The notes: generated by a model from the sequence alone, not told the origin. A DNA stretch of 64,000 nucleotides from Clostridium ganghwense (GCF_026735165.1 NZ_JAPQES010000002.1:1-64000), one strand, 5' to 3'; shown: positions 24,902 to 34,296, counted from the first letter of the stretch. Made by a program: numbers and translations.

Positions 24902-25714
24902 CTATAAATTACTATGTGAAGAATCAACGACAGAATTTATAGTTTCAAAATCAAAATTCTCTTTATAATCCTTATCTTTTGTAAAGTACACTAGATATTC
25001 AATATTTCCTTCTGGCCCTTTTACTGGCGAATGATCCAACCCAATAATTTTCAAATCATTCTCCACCAAGAAATTCAGTATGTCATTTATTACTTCCTTA
25101 TGTGTACTTGCTTCTCTAACAACACCTTTTTTGCCAATTTTATCTCTACCAGCTTCAAATTGAGGTTTAATTAAAGCTACAATTTCTCCTTTATCACCCA
25201 ACAAATTAACAATTGCTGGAACTATTTTTTTTAATGATATAAAAGATACATCTATACTGGCAAAGTCTGAGTACTCTCCAATATCTTCATGAGTTAAGTA
25301 TCTTGCATTTGTTCTCTCCATACATACAACTCTTGGATCAGTTCTCAATTTCCATGCATATTGACCATAACCTACATCAACTGCAAAAATCTTTTTCGCT
25401 CCATTTTGAAGCATACAATCACTAAAACCACCAGTTGACGCACCAATATCCATACATACTTTATCTTTTAAATCAATTTCAAAGCTTTTTATTGCTTTTT
25501 CAAGCTTAAATCCACCTCTACTTACGTAAGGCATAACTTTTCCTTTAAATTCTATATTCGCATTTTCAATAACTTTTTCTCCACATTTATCTATTCTTTG
25601 GCCATCTACAAAAATTTCTCCAGCCATTATACTAGCTTTAGCTCTTTCTCTTGATTCAAAAAAATTTTTTTTTACTAAAAGCACATCTAATCTTTCTTTT
25701 TTCACTGAGCTCAT
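24902..25714 (-). CDS. tlyA: TlyA-family 2'-O rRNA methyltransferase
   Basis: 270 aa. An N-terminal S4 RNA-binding domain (ERLDVLLVKKNFFESRERAKASIMAG) precedes a FtsJ-type Rossmann methyltransferase domain with the SAM-binding motif CMDIGASTGGFSDCMLQNGA. K-D-K-E residues expected for 2'-O methyl transfer are plausible (RGGFKL, SIDVSFISLKK, LIKPQFEAG). TlyA methylates 16S and 23S rRNA riboses in other bacteria; here the target is inferred. It follows dxs by 36 bp. Confidence 0.92.
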   Translation of the reverse strand: MSSVKKERLDVLLVKKNFFESRERAKASIMAGEIFVDGQRIDKCGEKVIENANIEFKGKVMPYVSRGGFKLEKAIKSFEIDLKDKVCMDIGASTGGFSDCMLQNGAKKIFAVDVGYGQYAWKLRTDPRVVCMERTNARYLTHEDIGEYSDFASIDVSFISLKKIVPAIVNLLGDKGEIVALIKPQFEAGRDKIGKKGVVREASTHKEVINDILNFLVENDLKIIGLDHSPVKGPEGNIEYLVYFTKDKDYKENFDFETINSVVDSSHSNL

Positions 25715-25749
25715 TTTAAAACTCCTTTGTTTAGGTTTATTAAAAATTA

Positions 25750-27609
25750 TTAAATAATCTTAACGATACTTTCTATGATTCCATCTACATCCAATTTATT
25801 TGTCTTATATAAAATATCCACACTTCCATGAGAAATAAATTTATCATCATAACCTAAGTTTAAAATTTTCACTTTTTTATCAGATAAGTTTGCATAATCC
25901 AATACCATGGTTCCTAAACCACCAATTTTTACATTATCTTCTATAGTAACAATTTTATAATTATTTGTTATCAAATAATTTAAGAGGTTTACATCTATCG
26001 GTTTTATAAAATTCGCATTAATAACAGTAAGTTCTATACCTTGCGCTTTCATTTTTTCTCTTGCTTTTAAAGCTGTCTGAACCATTTTCCCCACAGCAAT
26101 AATTGCTATATTACCTTCTTTGTAAAGTACTTCCCATTTTCCTTTTTTAAAATTAGTTAATGGCTTTAATTTTAAATCACTACTCTCTCCACCTCTTGGA
26201 TATCGAATAGCTATTGGGAAATTTTGTTCTACAGCCCAACGCAGCATATACTTCAATTCCTCAATACATTTTGGACTCATTATAGTCATATTAGGCATAT
26301 GGGATAAATATGATATATCAAATACCCCTTGATGTGTTTCTCCATCATTTCCTACTATTCCTGCTCTATCTACAGCCAAAATTACAGGAAGGTTTTGTTG
26401 ACATATATCATGAATCACCTGATCATATGCCCTCTGAAGAAAAGTAGAATATACAGCAAAAACTGGTTTTAATCCAGCTTGTGCCATTCCAGTTGCCAAA
26501 GTTACAGCATGCTGCTCAGCTATACCAACATCAAAAAACCTATCTTTAAATTCTTCACTAAAATCTCTAAGTCCAGTTCCATCCCTCATTGCCGCTGTAA
26601 TAGCTACTATTTTTTTATTTTTAGATGCCAAATTCATCATTTCATTTCCAAAAGCTTTTGAATATGTATTAACATTTTTTTTATCAACTTTTCCAGTATG
26701 TTTATTAAAAACAGAAATTGCATGAAATTTTTCAGAATTTTTTTCAGCAAATTTATAGCCTTTACCTTTCTTGGTAATAGTATGTATAATTACTGGACCT
26801 TTAATTGATTTAGCCAAAGCCAAAACTTTAGTAACTTCTTTAATATTATGCCCATCTATTGGTCCAAGATATTTAATTCCCATATCCTCAAAAAACATGC
26901 CTGGAACTACAATTTGTTTAATTCCAGATTTTATTTTTCTTATAGATTCTGCAACACTACTTCCAAAATTCGTTTTTCTAAGAGTTTCATTAAACTCATT
27001 TTTAAACTTATTATATTTTGGGTCAAGTCTTAATTTACTTAAATACGTAGATACGCCTCCTACATTTTTAGCAATTGACATCTGATTATCATTTAAAATT
27101 ATTATTAAATTTGTTTTTCTATCTCCAACATCATTTAAAGCTTCTAATGCCATTCCCCCAGTTAATGAACCATCACCTATAACTGCAATTACATTATGAT
27201 CTTCGTTATTCAAATCTCTTGCTCTCGCCATTCCTAGTGCTGCTGAAATAGAAGTACTACTATGTCCCGTTTCAAAAATATCATACTTACTTTCACATCT
27301 TTTGGGGAAACCACTAATTCCTTTATACTGCCTTAATGTATTAAATTTATCTCTTCTTCCCGTTAGTATCTTATGTATATACGTTTGGTGACCAACGTCC
27401 CAAACAATTTTATCTTTGTCTATGTCAAAAGTCTTATATAAACTTAATGTAAGCTCTACTACACCTAAATTTGAAGCTAAATGTCCTCCAGTTTTTGAAA
27501 TTTTATCTACTAAAAATTCTCTTAATTCTTTAGCTAATTGATTTAATTCGCCAAATGGCATTTTCTTCAAATCATTCACATTATTTATTTTATCAAGTAT
27601 ATTATTCAT
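25750..27609 (-). CDS. dxs: 1-deoxy-D-xylulose-5-phosphate synthase
   Basis: 619 aa from the ATG at 27609, which has AAAAAGGAAAG upstream and lies 4 bp after the oapA stop. Thiamine-diphosphate motifs are present: [16 protein letters not shown], and the transketolase pyrimidine region [22 protein letters not shown]. The C-terminal domain is complete. It makes DXP from pyruvate and glyceraldehyde-3-phosphate, the first step of the MEP isoprenoid route. ispA lies upstream across the OLE RNA, so isoprenoid genes flank the RNA-protein module. Confidence 0.97.
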   Translation of the reverse strand: MNNILDKINNVNDLKKMPFGELNQLAKELREFLVDKISKTGGHLASNLGVVELTLSLYKTFDIDKDKIVWDVGHQTYIHKILTGRRDKFNTLRQYKGISGFPKRCESKYDIFETGHSSTSISAALGMARARDLNNEDHNVIAVIGDGSLTGGMALEALNDVGDRKTNLIIILNDNQMSIAKNVGGVSTYLSKLRLDPKYNKFKNEFNETLRKTNFGSSVAESIRKIKSGIKQIVVPGMFFEDMGIKYLGPIDGHNIKEVTKVLALAKSIKGPVIIHTITKKGKGYKFAEKNSEKFHAISVFNKHTGKVDKKNVNTYSKAFGNEMMNLASKNKKIVAITAAMRDGTGLRDFSEEFKDRFFDVGIAEQHAVTLATGMAQAGLKPVFAVYSTFLQRAYDQVIHDICQQNLPVILAVDRAGIVGNDGETHQGVFDISYLSHMPNMTIMSPKCIEELKYMLRWAVEQNFPIAIRYPRGGESSDLKLKPLTNFKKGKWEVLYKEGNIAIIAVGKMVQTALKAREKMKAQGIELTVINANFIKPIDVNLLNYLITNNYKIVTIEDNVKIGGLGTMVLDYANLSDKKVKILNLGYDDKFISHGSVDILYKTNKLDVDGIIESIVKII

Positions 27610-27613
27610 TTTA

Positions 27614-28216
27614 TCATCTTTCCTTTTTAATAACATGTATTACCTTTGATACAGCAAAAATAATATCATTACAATTTTTTATAGCAAAGGTTTTACCAAC
27701 TGCCTTGCCTCCTACAGTTATAGCAGCAATTATAGCTCCTATTACCGCCCCTATAAAGAGTATATATTTATCACTGGGATTTGCTAAATTTGTAGTAATT
27801 TTAGACAAAATTAGTGCTCCTATTGCTCCGCTAACAACACCACATACATCTCCAATTACATCACTACTAAAATTCGATACTTTATCAGCGTTTCTAATTA
27901 ACTTTACAGCAATTTTGGCTCCATCTATTTTTTTTGCAGCCATTGCATGAAAAGGGGTCTCACTAGCAGCAGTAACCGCTACTCCAACAATATCTGAAAT
28001 AATACCCAATAAAATTATAGCAATTAATATAATAAATGCTATAATTAAATTTACTTTTGGCAATATCATGTTTGCAAAAAATGAAATACTCCCTGAGAGT
28101 ATTATTGTCCAAAGTACTATTTTTAATATCCATAATCTATTTTTCTTTTTTTTCTTTTTTTTTCTATTCTTAACTACTTTTTTCTTATTTGAAGTTTTAT
28201 TTATGGAATTATGCAA
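27614..28216 (-). CDS. oapA: OLE-associated membrane protein OapA
   Basis: 200 aa from a TTG at 28216 with GGAGG (28225-28229) 8 nt upstream. The N-terminus is extremely basic ([17 protein letters not shown], residues 11-27), suitable for RNA or lipid headgroup contact. Hydrophobic segments lie near residues 29-51, 57-81, 122-138 and 151-168. The region between the second and third has [16 protein letters not shown] and a DxxxD motif at D119-D123. Identification as OapA rests on its position directly after OLE RNA and before dxs, its length (~200 aa), and its topology. In Bacillus halodurans OapA binds OLE RNA and holds it at the membrane. The Lys run is encoded by A8 and A9 tracts that could slip. 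Confidence 0.88.
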   Translation of the reverse strand: MHNSINKTSNKKKVVKNRKKKKKKKNRLWILKIVLWTIILSGSISFFANMILPKVNLIIAFIILIAIILLGIISDIVGVAVTAASETPFHAMAAKKIDGAKIAVKLIRNADKVSNFSSDVIGDVCGVVSGAIGALILSKITTNLANPSDKYILFIGAVIGAIIAAITVGGKAVGKTFAIKNCNDIIFAVSKVIHVIKKER

Positions 28217-28242
28217 AGATTATTCCTCCAATATGTATACAA

Positions 28243-28782
28243 AGAGGGCAGTATACTAGATAAATCTTACGGCTTAGGTCTAGTAGGATTTCCCATAGAG
28301 CAATCCAGACGTCGCCGTCCTGGCAGTTTCCTTTTAATGCTCTACTTATAGTGTTACCATCTATAAAACTAGACTACCACTTAGTCCGTACTGCAATCTC
28401 TAGTATACCTCTTTCGAACAGTCTAGGAGTTTTCCTCAACAGTTAGGTACTTTCCTAGCCTCTTTTGCAAAATGGGTTTAAGTAATATTTTACCTCCACC
28501 CATTTCACTCAAGGCAGGCTACGCTGCACATAGCTTTTCACCACAATACAGGTTTAATCCATTGTCGTAATATGGGTATCTCTCCCATACCACAAGCAAT
28601 GGTCTCCGCGAAGGTAGGGTCAATTGCGCATGCCTTTGCGGTTGCCCCATCCCCCTTACTCCCAGCACCAACCCATAACTGGGCGTTACAAGCCAGCACC
28701 AGAAACTTCATCGATGTGCCCTTTAGCGGATTTTTAGCCCCGCCCTCAGAAAATACTTACCTGACTAGAATACTGCACCTCT
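28243..28782 (-). ncRNA. ole: OLE RNA (ornate, large, extremophilic)
   Basis: A roughly 540-nt block without a coding gene and much richer in G and C than its AT-rich surroundings, reading 5' to 3' from 28782 to 28243. The two ends pair: 28765-28782 with 28243-28259 forms AGAGG/CCTCT, a bulged U, GCAGUAU/AUACUGC, a U-U mismatch and CUAG/CUAG. This closes the whole element as one domain. Many internal inverted repeats are present, for example near 28570-28590. OLE RNA is established as lying between ispA and oap-dxs, often as part of a longer transcript that is processed. This locus has exactly that order, with its own promoter at 28803-28831. OLE forms a membrane-associated ribonucleoprotein with OapA that affects Mg2+ homeostasis and cold/ethanol tolerance in B. 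halodurans. The boundaries come from the terminal stem and are good to about 15 nt. Confidence 0.9.
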
Positions 28783-28802
28783 CTTTTATATTTTATATAG
28801 GG

Positions 28803-28831
28803 ATTATATCATAGACTATGCAATATTTCAA
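28803..28831 (-). promoter_or_regulatory. Predicted OLE RNA promoter (extended -10)
   Basis: TTGAAA (28826-28831) is separated by exactly 17 bp from TATAAT (28803-28808), with TGA just upstream of the -10 (extended -10). The predicted start is near 28796, about 14 nt before the OLE terminal stem. It lies in the spacer after ispA, so OLE can be made independently of the upstream operon. Confidence 0.75.
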
Positions 28832-28865
28832 AATTTGTTTACTCCATTAGAGTATAAATATAGCC

Positions 28866-28888
28866 ATTAATCTTTTATATAGATTAAT
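28866..28888 (-). other. Small hairpin after ispA
   Basis: ATTAATCT pairs with AGATTAAT around a 7-nt loop, just after the ispA stop and before the OLE promoter. No T-run follows, so it may be a weak terminator or an RNA processing site. Confidence 0.35.
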
Positions 28889-28889
28889 A

Positions 28890-29771
28890 TTAAAATTCTC
28901 TTTTTAAAAGAAAATGGGTTATATCTTTCAAATTACTTGTGTCTTTACCTATATTGTCTAATATTTTTAAACATTCATTAGTTAACTGCTTACACATTTC
29001 CTTACATTCTTCTAATCCAAATTTTGATACAAAGGTGATTTTATCATTATCATTATCACTATTAATTTTTTTTCCTAAAATCTTGGAATCTCCAACAATA
29101 TCTAAAATATCATCTTTTATTTGAAAAGCTAATCCTAGTTTTTTACCAAATTCACATAACAACTTAATATCTTTGTTTTTTGCTTCTCCCAAAATTGCTC
29201 CAGATATTATAGCACTTTTAATTAACTCTCCAGTTTTCTTGCTATGCATATAGGACAATTGTTCTTCGCTAATCTTTTTGCCTTCACTAATAACGTCTAC
29301 TACTTGCCCACCAATCATTCCTTCTACTCCAGAAGCTTTTGAAATTGTTCTGCACGCTTCTATAATATGTTTCTGCGAATTTACTGTGCAATAGTCAAAT
29401 AGTACGTTCATAGCTTCATTTAAAAGACCGTCACCCGCTAATATAGCTATAGCTTCTCCAAATACTTTATGATTTGTAGGCTTACCTCGTCTCAAATCAT
29501 CGTCATCCATAGCTGGTAGATCATCATGTATTAGGGAATATGTATGAATCATTTCTAGAGCTGAAGCTAGCGGAATAATTTCCTTATAATTATCTTTGTA
29601 AATATTATAAGTACAAATCATTAAAATAGGTCTTATGCGTTTTCCTCCAACTTCTATACTATATTTCATAGCATCATATATTATTTTATTGTATGAACCT
29701 TTGTTATCAAAATACTCTTGTAACCATAAATTTATCTCTTCTTTTAACTTGTTAATCTCCATGTTATTCAT
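28890..29771 (-). CDS. ispA: Polyprenyl (geranyl/farnesyl) diphosphate synthase
   Basis: 293 aa from the ATG at 29771 (five nt after GAGG); a TTG at 29774 and an ATG at 29762 are alternatives. The first Asp-rich motif is LIHDDLPAMDDDDLRRG and the second FQIKDDILDIVGD, both typical of trans-prenyl synthases, here of the IspA/FPP group. It condenses isoprenyl diphosphates to farnesyl diphosphate for quinones and the lipid carrier. It overlaps xseB by 8 bp and precedes OLE RNA. Confidence 0.94.
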   Translation of the reverse strand: MNNMEINKLKEEINLWLQEYFDNKGSYNKIIYDAMKYSIEVGGKRIRPILMICTYNIYKDNYKEIIPLASALEMIHTYSLIHDDLPAMDDDDLRRGKPTNHKVFGEAIAILAGDGLLNEAMNVLFDYCTVNSQKHIIEACRTISKASGVEGMIGGQVVDVISEGKKISEEQLSYMHSKKTGELIKSAIISGAILGEAKNKDIKLLCEFGKKLGLAFQIKDDILDIVGDSKILGKKINSDNDNDKITFVSKFGLEECKEMCKQLTNECLKILDNIGKDTSNLKDITHFLLKREF

Positions 29772-29985
29772 CAACCTCTATAAAATCTTTTTCTCCCTCT
29801 TCGGTTAGGATTTTTATTTTACCTTCAGCTTGATTTAGCATTTTATATAGTTTATTACAAAGCTTTATTCCTTCTTCATAATCTTTTATTGAGTTTTCTA
29901 AAGAAAGTTCTTCTTTCTCCATTGTATTTATAATATTCTCTAATTTAGTCATTAAGCTTTCATAAGATTCCTTTTTTCTAGGCAT
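29764..29985 (-). CDS. xseB: Exodeoxyribonuclease VII small subunit
   Basis: 73 aa, normal for XseB. Family motif SYESLMTKLENIINTMEKEELSLENSIKDYEEGIKL. The protein is helical and acidic at the C-terminus. Several copies bind one XseA to form the single-strand exonuclease. It follows xseA by 15 bp. Confidence 0.94.
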   Translation of the reverse strand: MPRKKESYESLMTKLENIINTMEKEELSLENSIKDYEEGIKLCNKLYKMLNQAEGKIKILTEEGEKDFIEVDE

Positions 29986-30000
29986 AATAGAACCTCCAAT

Positions 30001-31209
30001 TTACTTTATATCTTCTACCTTATCTATATTAGCTTTAATTTTACCATCCTTAAAGATTATTTTAATCTCACTTAATTGTTTTATTTGCTTAGCACTACTA
30101 ACAACTGTATTGTCAGTATCTTGAACCAAAGAATAACCTTTATTTAATATATTTAACGGATTATGTGCACCAAGTAAAGAATTTAATTTTGATAATCGTT
30201 CTTTTTCAATATCAACTTTGGATGTAATCTTATAAGTAATATTTTGTTTTAAATTATCTAATTTAGCATATTGATTCGCTATGTATGTTGTAGGATTATG
30301 TAGTTTTAAATTATTGTATAAACTCTTTAAATCATCATATCTTCTACTAATTCCGTTTTGCATTTCATCATACAATATATCTCTATAATCCACTAACTTA
30401 TCATTAATTTGTTGAAGATTAAATACAGCTATTTCAGCTGCGGCCGAAGGAGTTGGAACTCTTAAGTCACTTACAAAATCACAAATAGTAAAATCTGTTT
30501 CGTGACCAACTCCACTAACTATAGGAGTACTGCACTTATATATTGTATAAGCCAATTCTTCATTGTTAAATGCCCATAGTTCCTCTATAGCTCCTCCCCC
30601 TCTAGCTAAAATAATTGTATCCACATCTTCACGTTTATCAAGATATTTTATTGCTTCTATTATGCTTAGACTGGCTTTTTCTCCTTGAACAAGTGTAGGA
30701 TAAATTAATAAATCCACACTGTTATTTCTTCTTTTAGCTACATTTATTATATCTCTAATAGCTGCACCAGTAGGTGATGTAACAACACCTATTTTTCTAG
30801 GGTACTTAGGAATCTTTTTTTTGTTATTCTCATCAAATATTCCTTCTTTAGAAAGTTTTTCTTTTAATTTTTCAAACGCAAGAAACAAATCTCCTATACC
30901 ATCTTGTTCCATTTCTTCACAGTAAAATTGGTATAAGCCGTCTTTAGCATACACTGAGACTCTTCCTTTCACTATAACCTTATCCCCATTTTCTGGTTCA
31001 AATTTTATAGAACTGGCATAAGATCTAAACATTATACAATTTATTTTTCCATATTCGTCTTTTAATGAAAAATACATATGTCCACTGCTATGTAATTTTA
31101 AATTTGATATTTCTCCTTTAATACAAGCATTCCTTAAAATAAAATCATTGTCTAAAACTTTTTTTATATAGCTGTTTAATTGTGAAACAGTCAAAGTTTT
31201 AATATGCAT
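30001..31209 (-). CDS. xseA: Exodeoxyribonuclease VII large subunit
   Basis: 402 aa. The N-terminal OB-fold (TVSQLNSYIKKVLDND, ACIKGEISNLKLHSSGHMYFSLKD) precedes the catalytic domain with GVVTSPTGAAIRDIINVAKRR, ILARGGGAIEELWAFNNEELA, VSGVGHETDFTICDFVSDLRVPTPSAAAEI. The C-terminus holds coiled coil. It degrades single-stranded DNA in both directions with XseB. It starts 2 bp before the folD stop on the same transcript. Confidence 0.95.
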   Translation of the reverse strand: MHIKTLTVSQLNSYIKKVLDNDFILRNACIKGEISNLKLHSSGHMYFSLKDEYGKINCIMFRSYASSIKFEPENGDKVIVKGRVSVYAKDGLYQFYCEEMEQDGIGDLFLAFEKLKEKLSKEGIFDENNKKKIPKYPRKIGVVTSPTGAAIRDIINVAKRRNNSVDLLIYPTLVQGEKASLSIIEAIKYLDKREDVDTIILARGGGAIEELWAFNNEELAYTIYKCSTPIVSGVGHETDFTICDFVSDLRVPTPSAAAEIAVFNLQQINDKLVDYRDILYDEMQNGISRRYDDLKSLYNNLKLHNPTTYIANQYAKLDNLKQNITYKITSKVDIEKERLSKLNSLLGAHNPLNILNKGYSLVQDTDNTVVSSAKQIKQLSEIKIIFKDGKIKANIDKVEDIK

Positions 31210-31210
31210 A

Positions 31211-32047
31211 TTACTCTAATTCCTCACAAAGATTTTTTATTAACATAGTAGTAGTCATTGCTCCTACTCCTCCTGGAACCGGTGTTACAAAAGCCGCTTT
31301 TTCTATAACTTCATCAAAACAAATATCTCCTTTAAGCTTTCCATCAACCATAGTAGTGCCTACATCTATTACTATGGCACCTTCTTTAATATACTCTTCA
31401 GTAATAAATCCTGGTTTTCCTATAGCTGATACCAAAATATCTGCTTCTCTACAAATTCCCTTTAGATTTTTTGTTTTTGAATGACAAATAGTTACAGTAG
31501 CATTTTCATTCAATAATAACTGTGCTGCTGGCTTTCCTACTATGTTACTTCTTCCAATTATGACTGCATGTTTTCCTTGCATATCAATATTAGTGCTTTT
31601 TATTAATTCTATTATACCTTTTGGAGTGCATGGTACAAAACCTTTCTCTCCTTTATAAAACCTTCCAGCACTTACACTACTTAATCCATCAATATCCTTT
31701 TCATAACATATTTTTGATGTTATAACTGCTTCGTTTAAGTGCTTTGGAAGAGGAAGTTGAAGAATTATACCTTTAACTTCCTTATCATTGTTTAATTTTT
31801 GAATTATATTAATAAGTTCATCTTCACTAATATTCTCTTCTAAATATATACTTTTTACCTTAACACCTAATTTTGAGCATAATTTATTTTGACTATTTAC
31901 ATAGTATACTGAACCACCATCATTCCCTACTAAAATATTAGCCATACATGGAGGTTCACATCCTAAGTGAATTTTTTTCTGAATAAACTTATTAATTTCT
32001 TCTCTATGTTTTTCTGCAAGCTTCTTTCCATCTAATTTTATTCCCAT
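31211..32047 (-). CDS. folD: Bifunctional methylene-THF dehydrogenase/cyclohydrolase FolD
   Basis: 278 aa from the ATG at 32047, after GGAGG with an 11-nt spacing; an upstream in-frame start lacks support. Key sites are YYVNSQNKL with catalytic Tyr and Lys, LQLPLPKHL, the NADP-binding GRSNIVGKPAAQLLL and the C-terminal TPVPGGVGAMTTTMLI. It interconverts methylene-, methenyl- and formyl-tetrahydrofolate. Confidence 0.96.
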   Translation of the reverse strand: MGIKLDGKKLAEKHREEINKFIQKKIHLGCEPPCMANILVGNDGGSVYYVNSQNKLCSKLGVKVKSIYLEENISEDELINIIQKLNNDKEVKGIILQLPLPKHLNEAVITSKICYEKDIDGLSSVSAGRFYKGEKGFVPCTPKGIIELIKSTNIDMQGKHAVIIGRSNIVGKPAAQLLLNENATVTICHSKTKNLKGICREADILVSAIGKPGFITEEYIKEGAIVIDVGTTMVDGKLKGDICFDEVIEKAAFVTPVPGGVGAMTTTMLIKNLCEELE

Positions 32048-32072
32048 ACTGAACGAACCTCCATACATTATC

Positions 32073-32474
32073 TTATTGTTTAATCATGTTTCCAAGTACC
32101 CCATTGATAAATGAAGGTGAATTATCATCTGAATATTTCTTGGCAAGTTCTATACCCTCATTAACAGCCACTTTATTTGGTATCTCCTCCATAAATAGAA
32201 TTTCAAAAGTTGACATTCTAAGTATAGATAAATCTACTTTAGATAATCTATTTAACGTCCATTTTTTCAAATTTTCTTCTATCTTTTGATCTATAGTTTT
32301 AATATTTTCGTTAATTCCTTTTACCACAGTTTGAATATAATCGAAATCAACATCATTTAATTCAATTTCTGTATTTTCTTTAAAGTTCTTAAGTATTTCT
32401 TCATATTCCCCTTTATTTATAGTCATTTCAAATAATAATTTCATTGCAATTTCTCTTGATTTTCTTCTGTTCAT
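32073..32474 (-). CDS. nusB: Transcription antitermination factor NusB
   Basis: 133 aa, all-helical. It has the RNA-binding N-terminus [19 protein letters not shown] and the conserved C-terminal block [33 protein letters not shown] with FINGVLGNM. NusB with NusE promotes rRNA antitermination. The ATG follows AGGAGG. Confidence 0.96.
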   Translation of the reverse strand: MNRRKSREIAMKLLFEMTINKGEYEEILKNFKENTEIELNDVDFDYIQTVVKGINENIKTIDQKIEENLKKWTLNRLSKVDLSILRMSTFEILFMEEIPNKVAVNEGIELAKKYSDDNSPSFINGVLGNMIKQ

Positions 32475-32568
32475 ATTTTCCTCCTATATATGTAATTAAT
32501 AATACAATTTTTACCCACATTTCAATTATTGTCAACTTATTTATTATTATACACTTTTGAACATGGAA

Positions 32569-32592
32569 ACACCCTCTGTTTTCAGAGGGTGT
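32569..32592 (-). terminator. Terminator of the Asp23 gene
   Basis: ACACCCTCTG pairs with CAGAGGGTGT around a TTTT loop, GC-rich for this genome, 6 bp after the stop of the Asp23 gene. The T-run on the minus strand is short. Confidence 0.65.
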
Positions 32593-32597
32593 GATAT

Positions 32598-32990
32598 TTA
32601 CTCTTCGTTTTCTTTACTATTTTCATCCAATTTAGGAAGTACTACGTTTTGAATGTAAATATTAACAGCTGAAACATTAAGTCCAGTCATTGATTCAACT
32701 GATTTCTTTACATTTTCTTGAACCTTTTCAGCTACTTCTGGAATTTTTATGCCATATTTAACTACAACATACAAATCTATAATAGCACTTTCTTCTCCTA
32801 CATTTACCTTTACACCTTTAGATACATTTTTCTTACCACTTAGCATTTGAGTTATTCCTCCAACTAAAGTGGCGCTCATTCCTTCTATACCATCTATTTC
32901 AGAAGCTGCTAAGCCTGCAATAACCTCTACTACTTCATCTGATATTTTAACAATTCCCATTTCAACTTCTTTTTTTATATTTTCGTCCAT
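32598..32990 (-). CDS. Asp23/Gls24 family envelope stress protein
   Basis: 130 aa from the ATG at 32990 after CAAAGGAGG; the longer frame to 33020 lacks this signal. Family motifs: GIVKISDEVVEVIAGLAASEIDGIEGMSA, GVKVNVGEESAIIDLYVVVKYG and VSAVNIYIQNV. It corresponds by position to B. subtilis yqhY upstream of nusB. Members act at the membrane in fatty acid/envelope homeostasis, but the precise role is unsettled. Confidence 0.92.
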   Translation of the reverse strand: MDENIKKEVEMGIVKISDEVVEVIAGLAASEIDGIEGMSATLVGGITQMLSGKKNVSKGVKVNVGEESAIIDLYVVVKYGIKIPEVAEKVQENVKKSVESMTGLNVSAVNIYIQNVVLPKLDENSKENEE

Positions 32991-33075
32991 TTTTGTACCT
33001 CCTTTGCTTTGATTTTTCAAAACAAATTACTCATATGCTTATTATATCAAATAGAGTATGATTTTACAAATATAA

Positions 33076-33588
33076 TTATTCTTTTCGTTCTATTTCAACA
33101 TCTCTTATTTGAGTTACATCCATTACAACCTCTTGAATTTGTTTTTTCTGTTCTTCTGTTAATTCCTTAGGTGATTTCACAATAATTGTAACTTTTTTTT
33201 CTTGAATATAGCAAAGAGCATCTTCATAATCTTTACCTTTTAAAACAGTTTCAATCTGAGATTGTTTTGGTCCAGCTAATGCAAGTTTAGAATATTTCTT
33301 AGATATTTCTGCCTTATCTTCCTTTGATGTATGTTCATCATCCATTAATGATTTTAATGTTTGAAGGGCTTGAGCTTCTTTATTATCTCTTATAATTTGC
33401 TGTTCTTGAAAAAAATTGCTTGAACTATTTTTTTTGCTTGAATCATTAATAGAAATAGCACTCTTTCCATTTGGCATATCATTACCAGCTACATAATCTA
33501 AATCAGCATTTAATTTTGTGGCTAGTATTCCAAAACACACAATAAGTGCCAACAAAACAACAATAATCACACCTTGTTTTTTATTCAT
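33076..33588 (-). CDS. spoIIIAH: Stage III sporulation protein AH
   Basis: 170 aa, one N-terminal membrane segment (GVIIVVLLALIVCFGILATKL). The C-terminal YscJ/ring-building domain starts near residue 95 (KYSKLALAGPKQSQIETVLKGKDYEDALCYI). It pairs with SpoIIQ across the engulfing membranes to form the feeding-tube channel. It is the last gene of the spoIIIA operon. Confidence 0.95.
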   Translation of the reverse strand: MNKKQGVIIVVLLALIVCFGILATKLNADLDYVAGNDMPNGKSAISINDSSKKNSSSNFFQEQQIIRDNKEAQALQTLKSLMDDEHTSKEDKAEISKKYSKLALAGPKQSQIETVLKGKDYEDALCYIQEKKVTIIVKSPKELTEEQKKQIQEVVMDVTQIRDVEIERKE

Positions 33589-33660
33589 TTAGATTCCTCC
33601 CATTTCCTCTTGAAAATTATCTTTCTAAAAAATTAATATGCATTGTATACAAAATATATG

Positions 33661-34296
33661 TTATTTTTTCATAGGGTAAACATTAACTTTATTTTCTGAT
33701 AAACTGAATAAATTAACAACAGCCTTATGAATTTGAAGCTTTATAAGTCTATTTTCAGCACCTTCAGCTACCACGCATACTCCAGTAACTTCTGGATTAT
33801 ATTCTTTTACTATCAAAGGCTCAGTTCCATTTTCAGTATTCATCATTACAACCGTTCTCCCATCATTCTTTTGTGTTATTTTTCTTGTTCCTCCCTCAGT
33901 ATCTTTCTCTTCAGTAAGACTTGTAGAATCATTTACATTAAAAGCAGGTACTCGCTCTTCACCCCCTTTAAAATAAATCATTACTTTTACTTTTCCTACG
34001 CCTTCTATATTCTCTAAAGTATCTTTAAGCTTTAATTCCATTTTTGTTTGTTCATTTTTATACTCTGTATTAAGTTTTGCTTCATCATCTTTTTTCTGTT
34101 CTAGAACACCTGTATTATCTTTGTTTGCTTTATTATTTAACTTAAAAGTACTAGTATTTTTTAAAGTACTGCCAAATATGGCTAATAATATGCCTACTAA
34201 TAGTAAAATTATTAAGTTTGTTATCATATTTTTTCCCTTTTTATCTTTAGCCTTCTCTTTAAGCTTATCTACATCAAAATTTTTCTTTACATTCAT
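33661..34296 (-). CDS. spoIIIAG: Stage III sporulation protein AG
   Basis: 211 aa. A basic start (KKNFDVDKLKEKAKDKKGK) is followed by one membrane segment (NLIILLLVGILLAIFGSTL). The C-terminal ring-forming domain has NIEGVGKVKVMIYFKGGEE, GTEPLIVKEYNPEVTGVCVVAEGAEN and QIHKAVVNLFSLSENKVNVYPMKK. It assembles the large ring of the mother-cell channel. 73 bp separate it from spoIIIAH. Confidence 0.95.
   Translation of the reverse strand: MNVKKNFDVDKLKEKAKDKKGKNMITNLIILLLVGILLAIFGSTLKNTSTFKLNNKANKDNTGVLEQKKDDEAKLNTEYKNEQTKMELKLKDTLENIEGVGKVKVMIYFKGGEERVPAFNVNDSTSLTEEKDTEGGTRKITQKNDGRTVVMMNTENGTEPLIVKEYNPEVTGVCVVAEGAENRLIKLQIHKAVVNLFSLSENKVNVYPMKK

Noticed and set aside
28243-28782. Group I or II intron, RNase P RNA, tmRNA or 6S RNA at this locus
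   Set aside because: There is no intron-encoded protein, no recognisable domain V hairpin, and no tag-peptide or RNase P core seen by eye. The ispA-RNA-oapA-dxs context fits OLE.
28572-28814. Plus-strand 80-aa reading frame inside the 28.2-28.8 kb region
   Set aside because: It lies antisense to the OLE RNA, has no convincing ribosome binding site, and the composition reflects the structured RNA.
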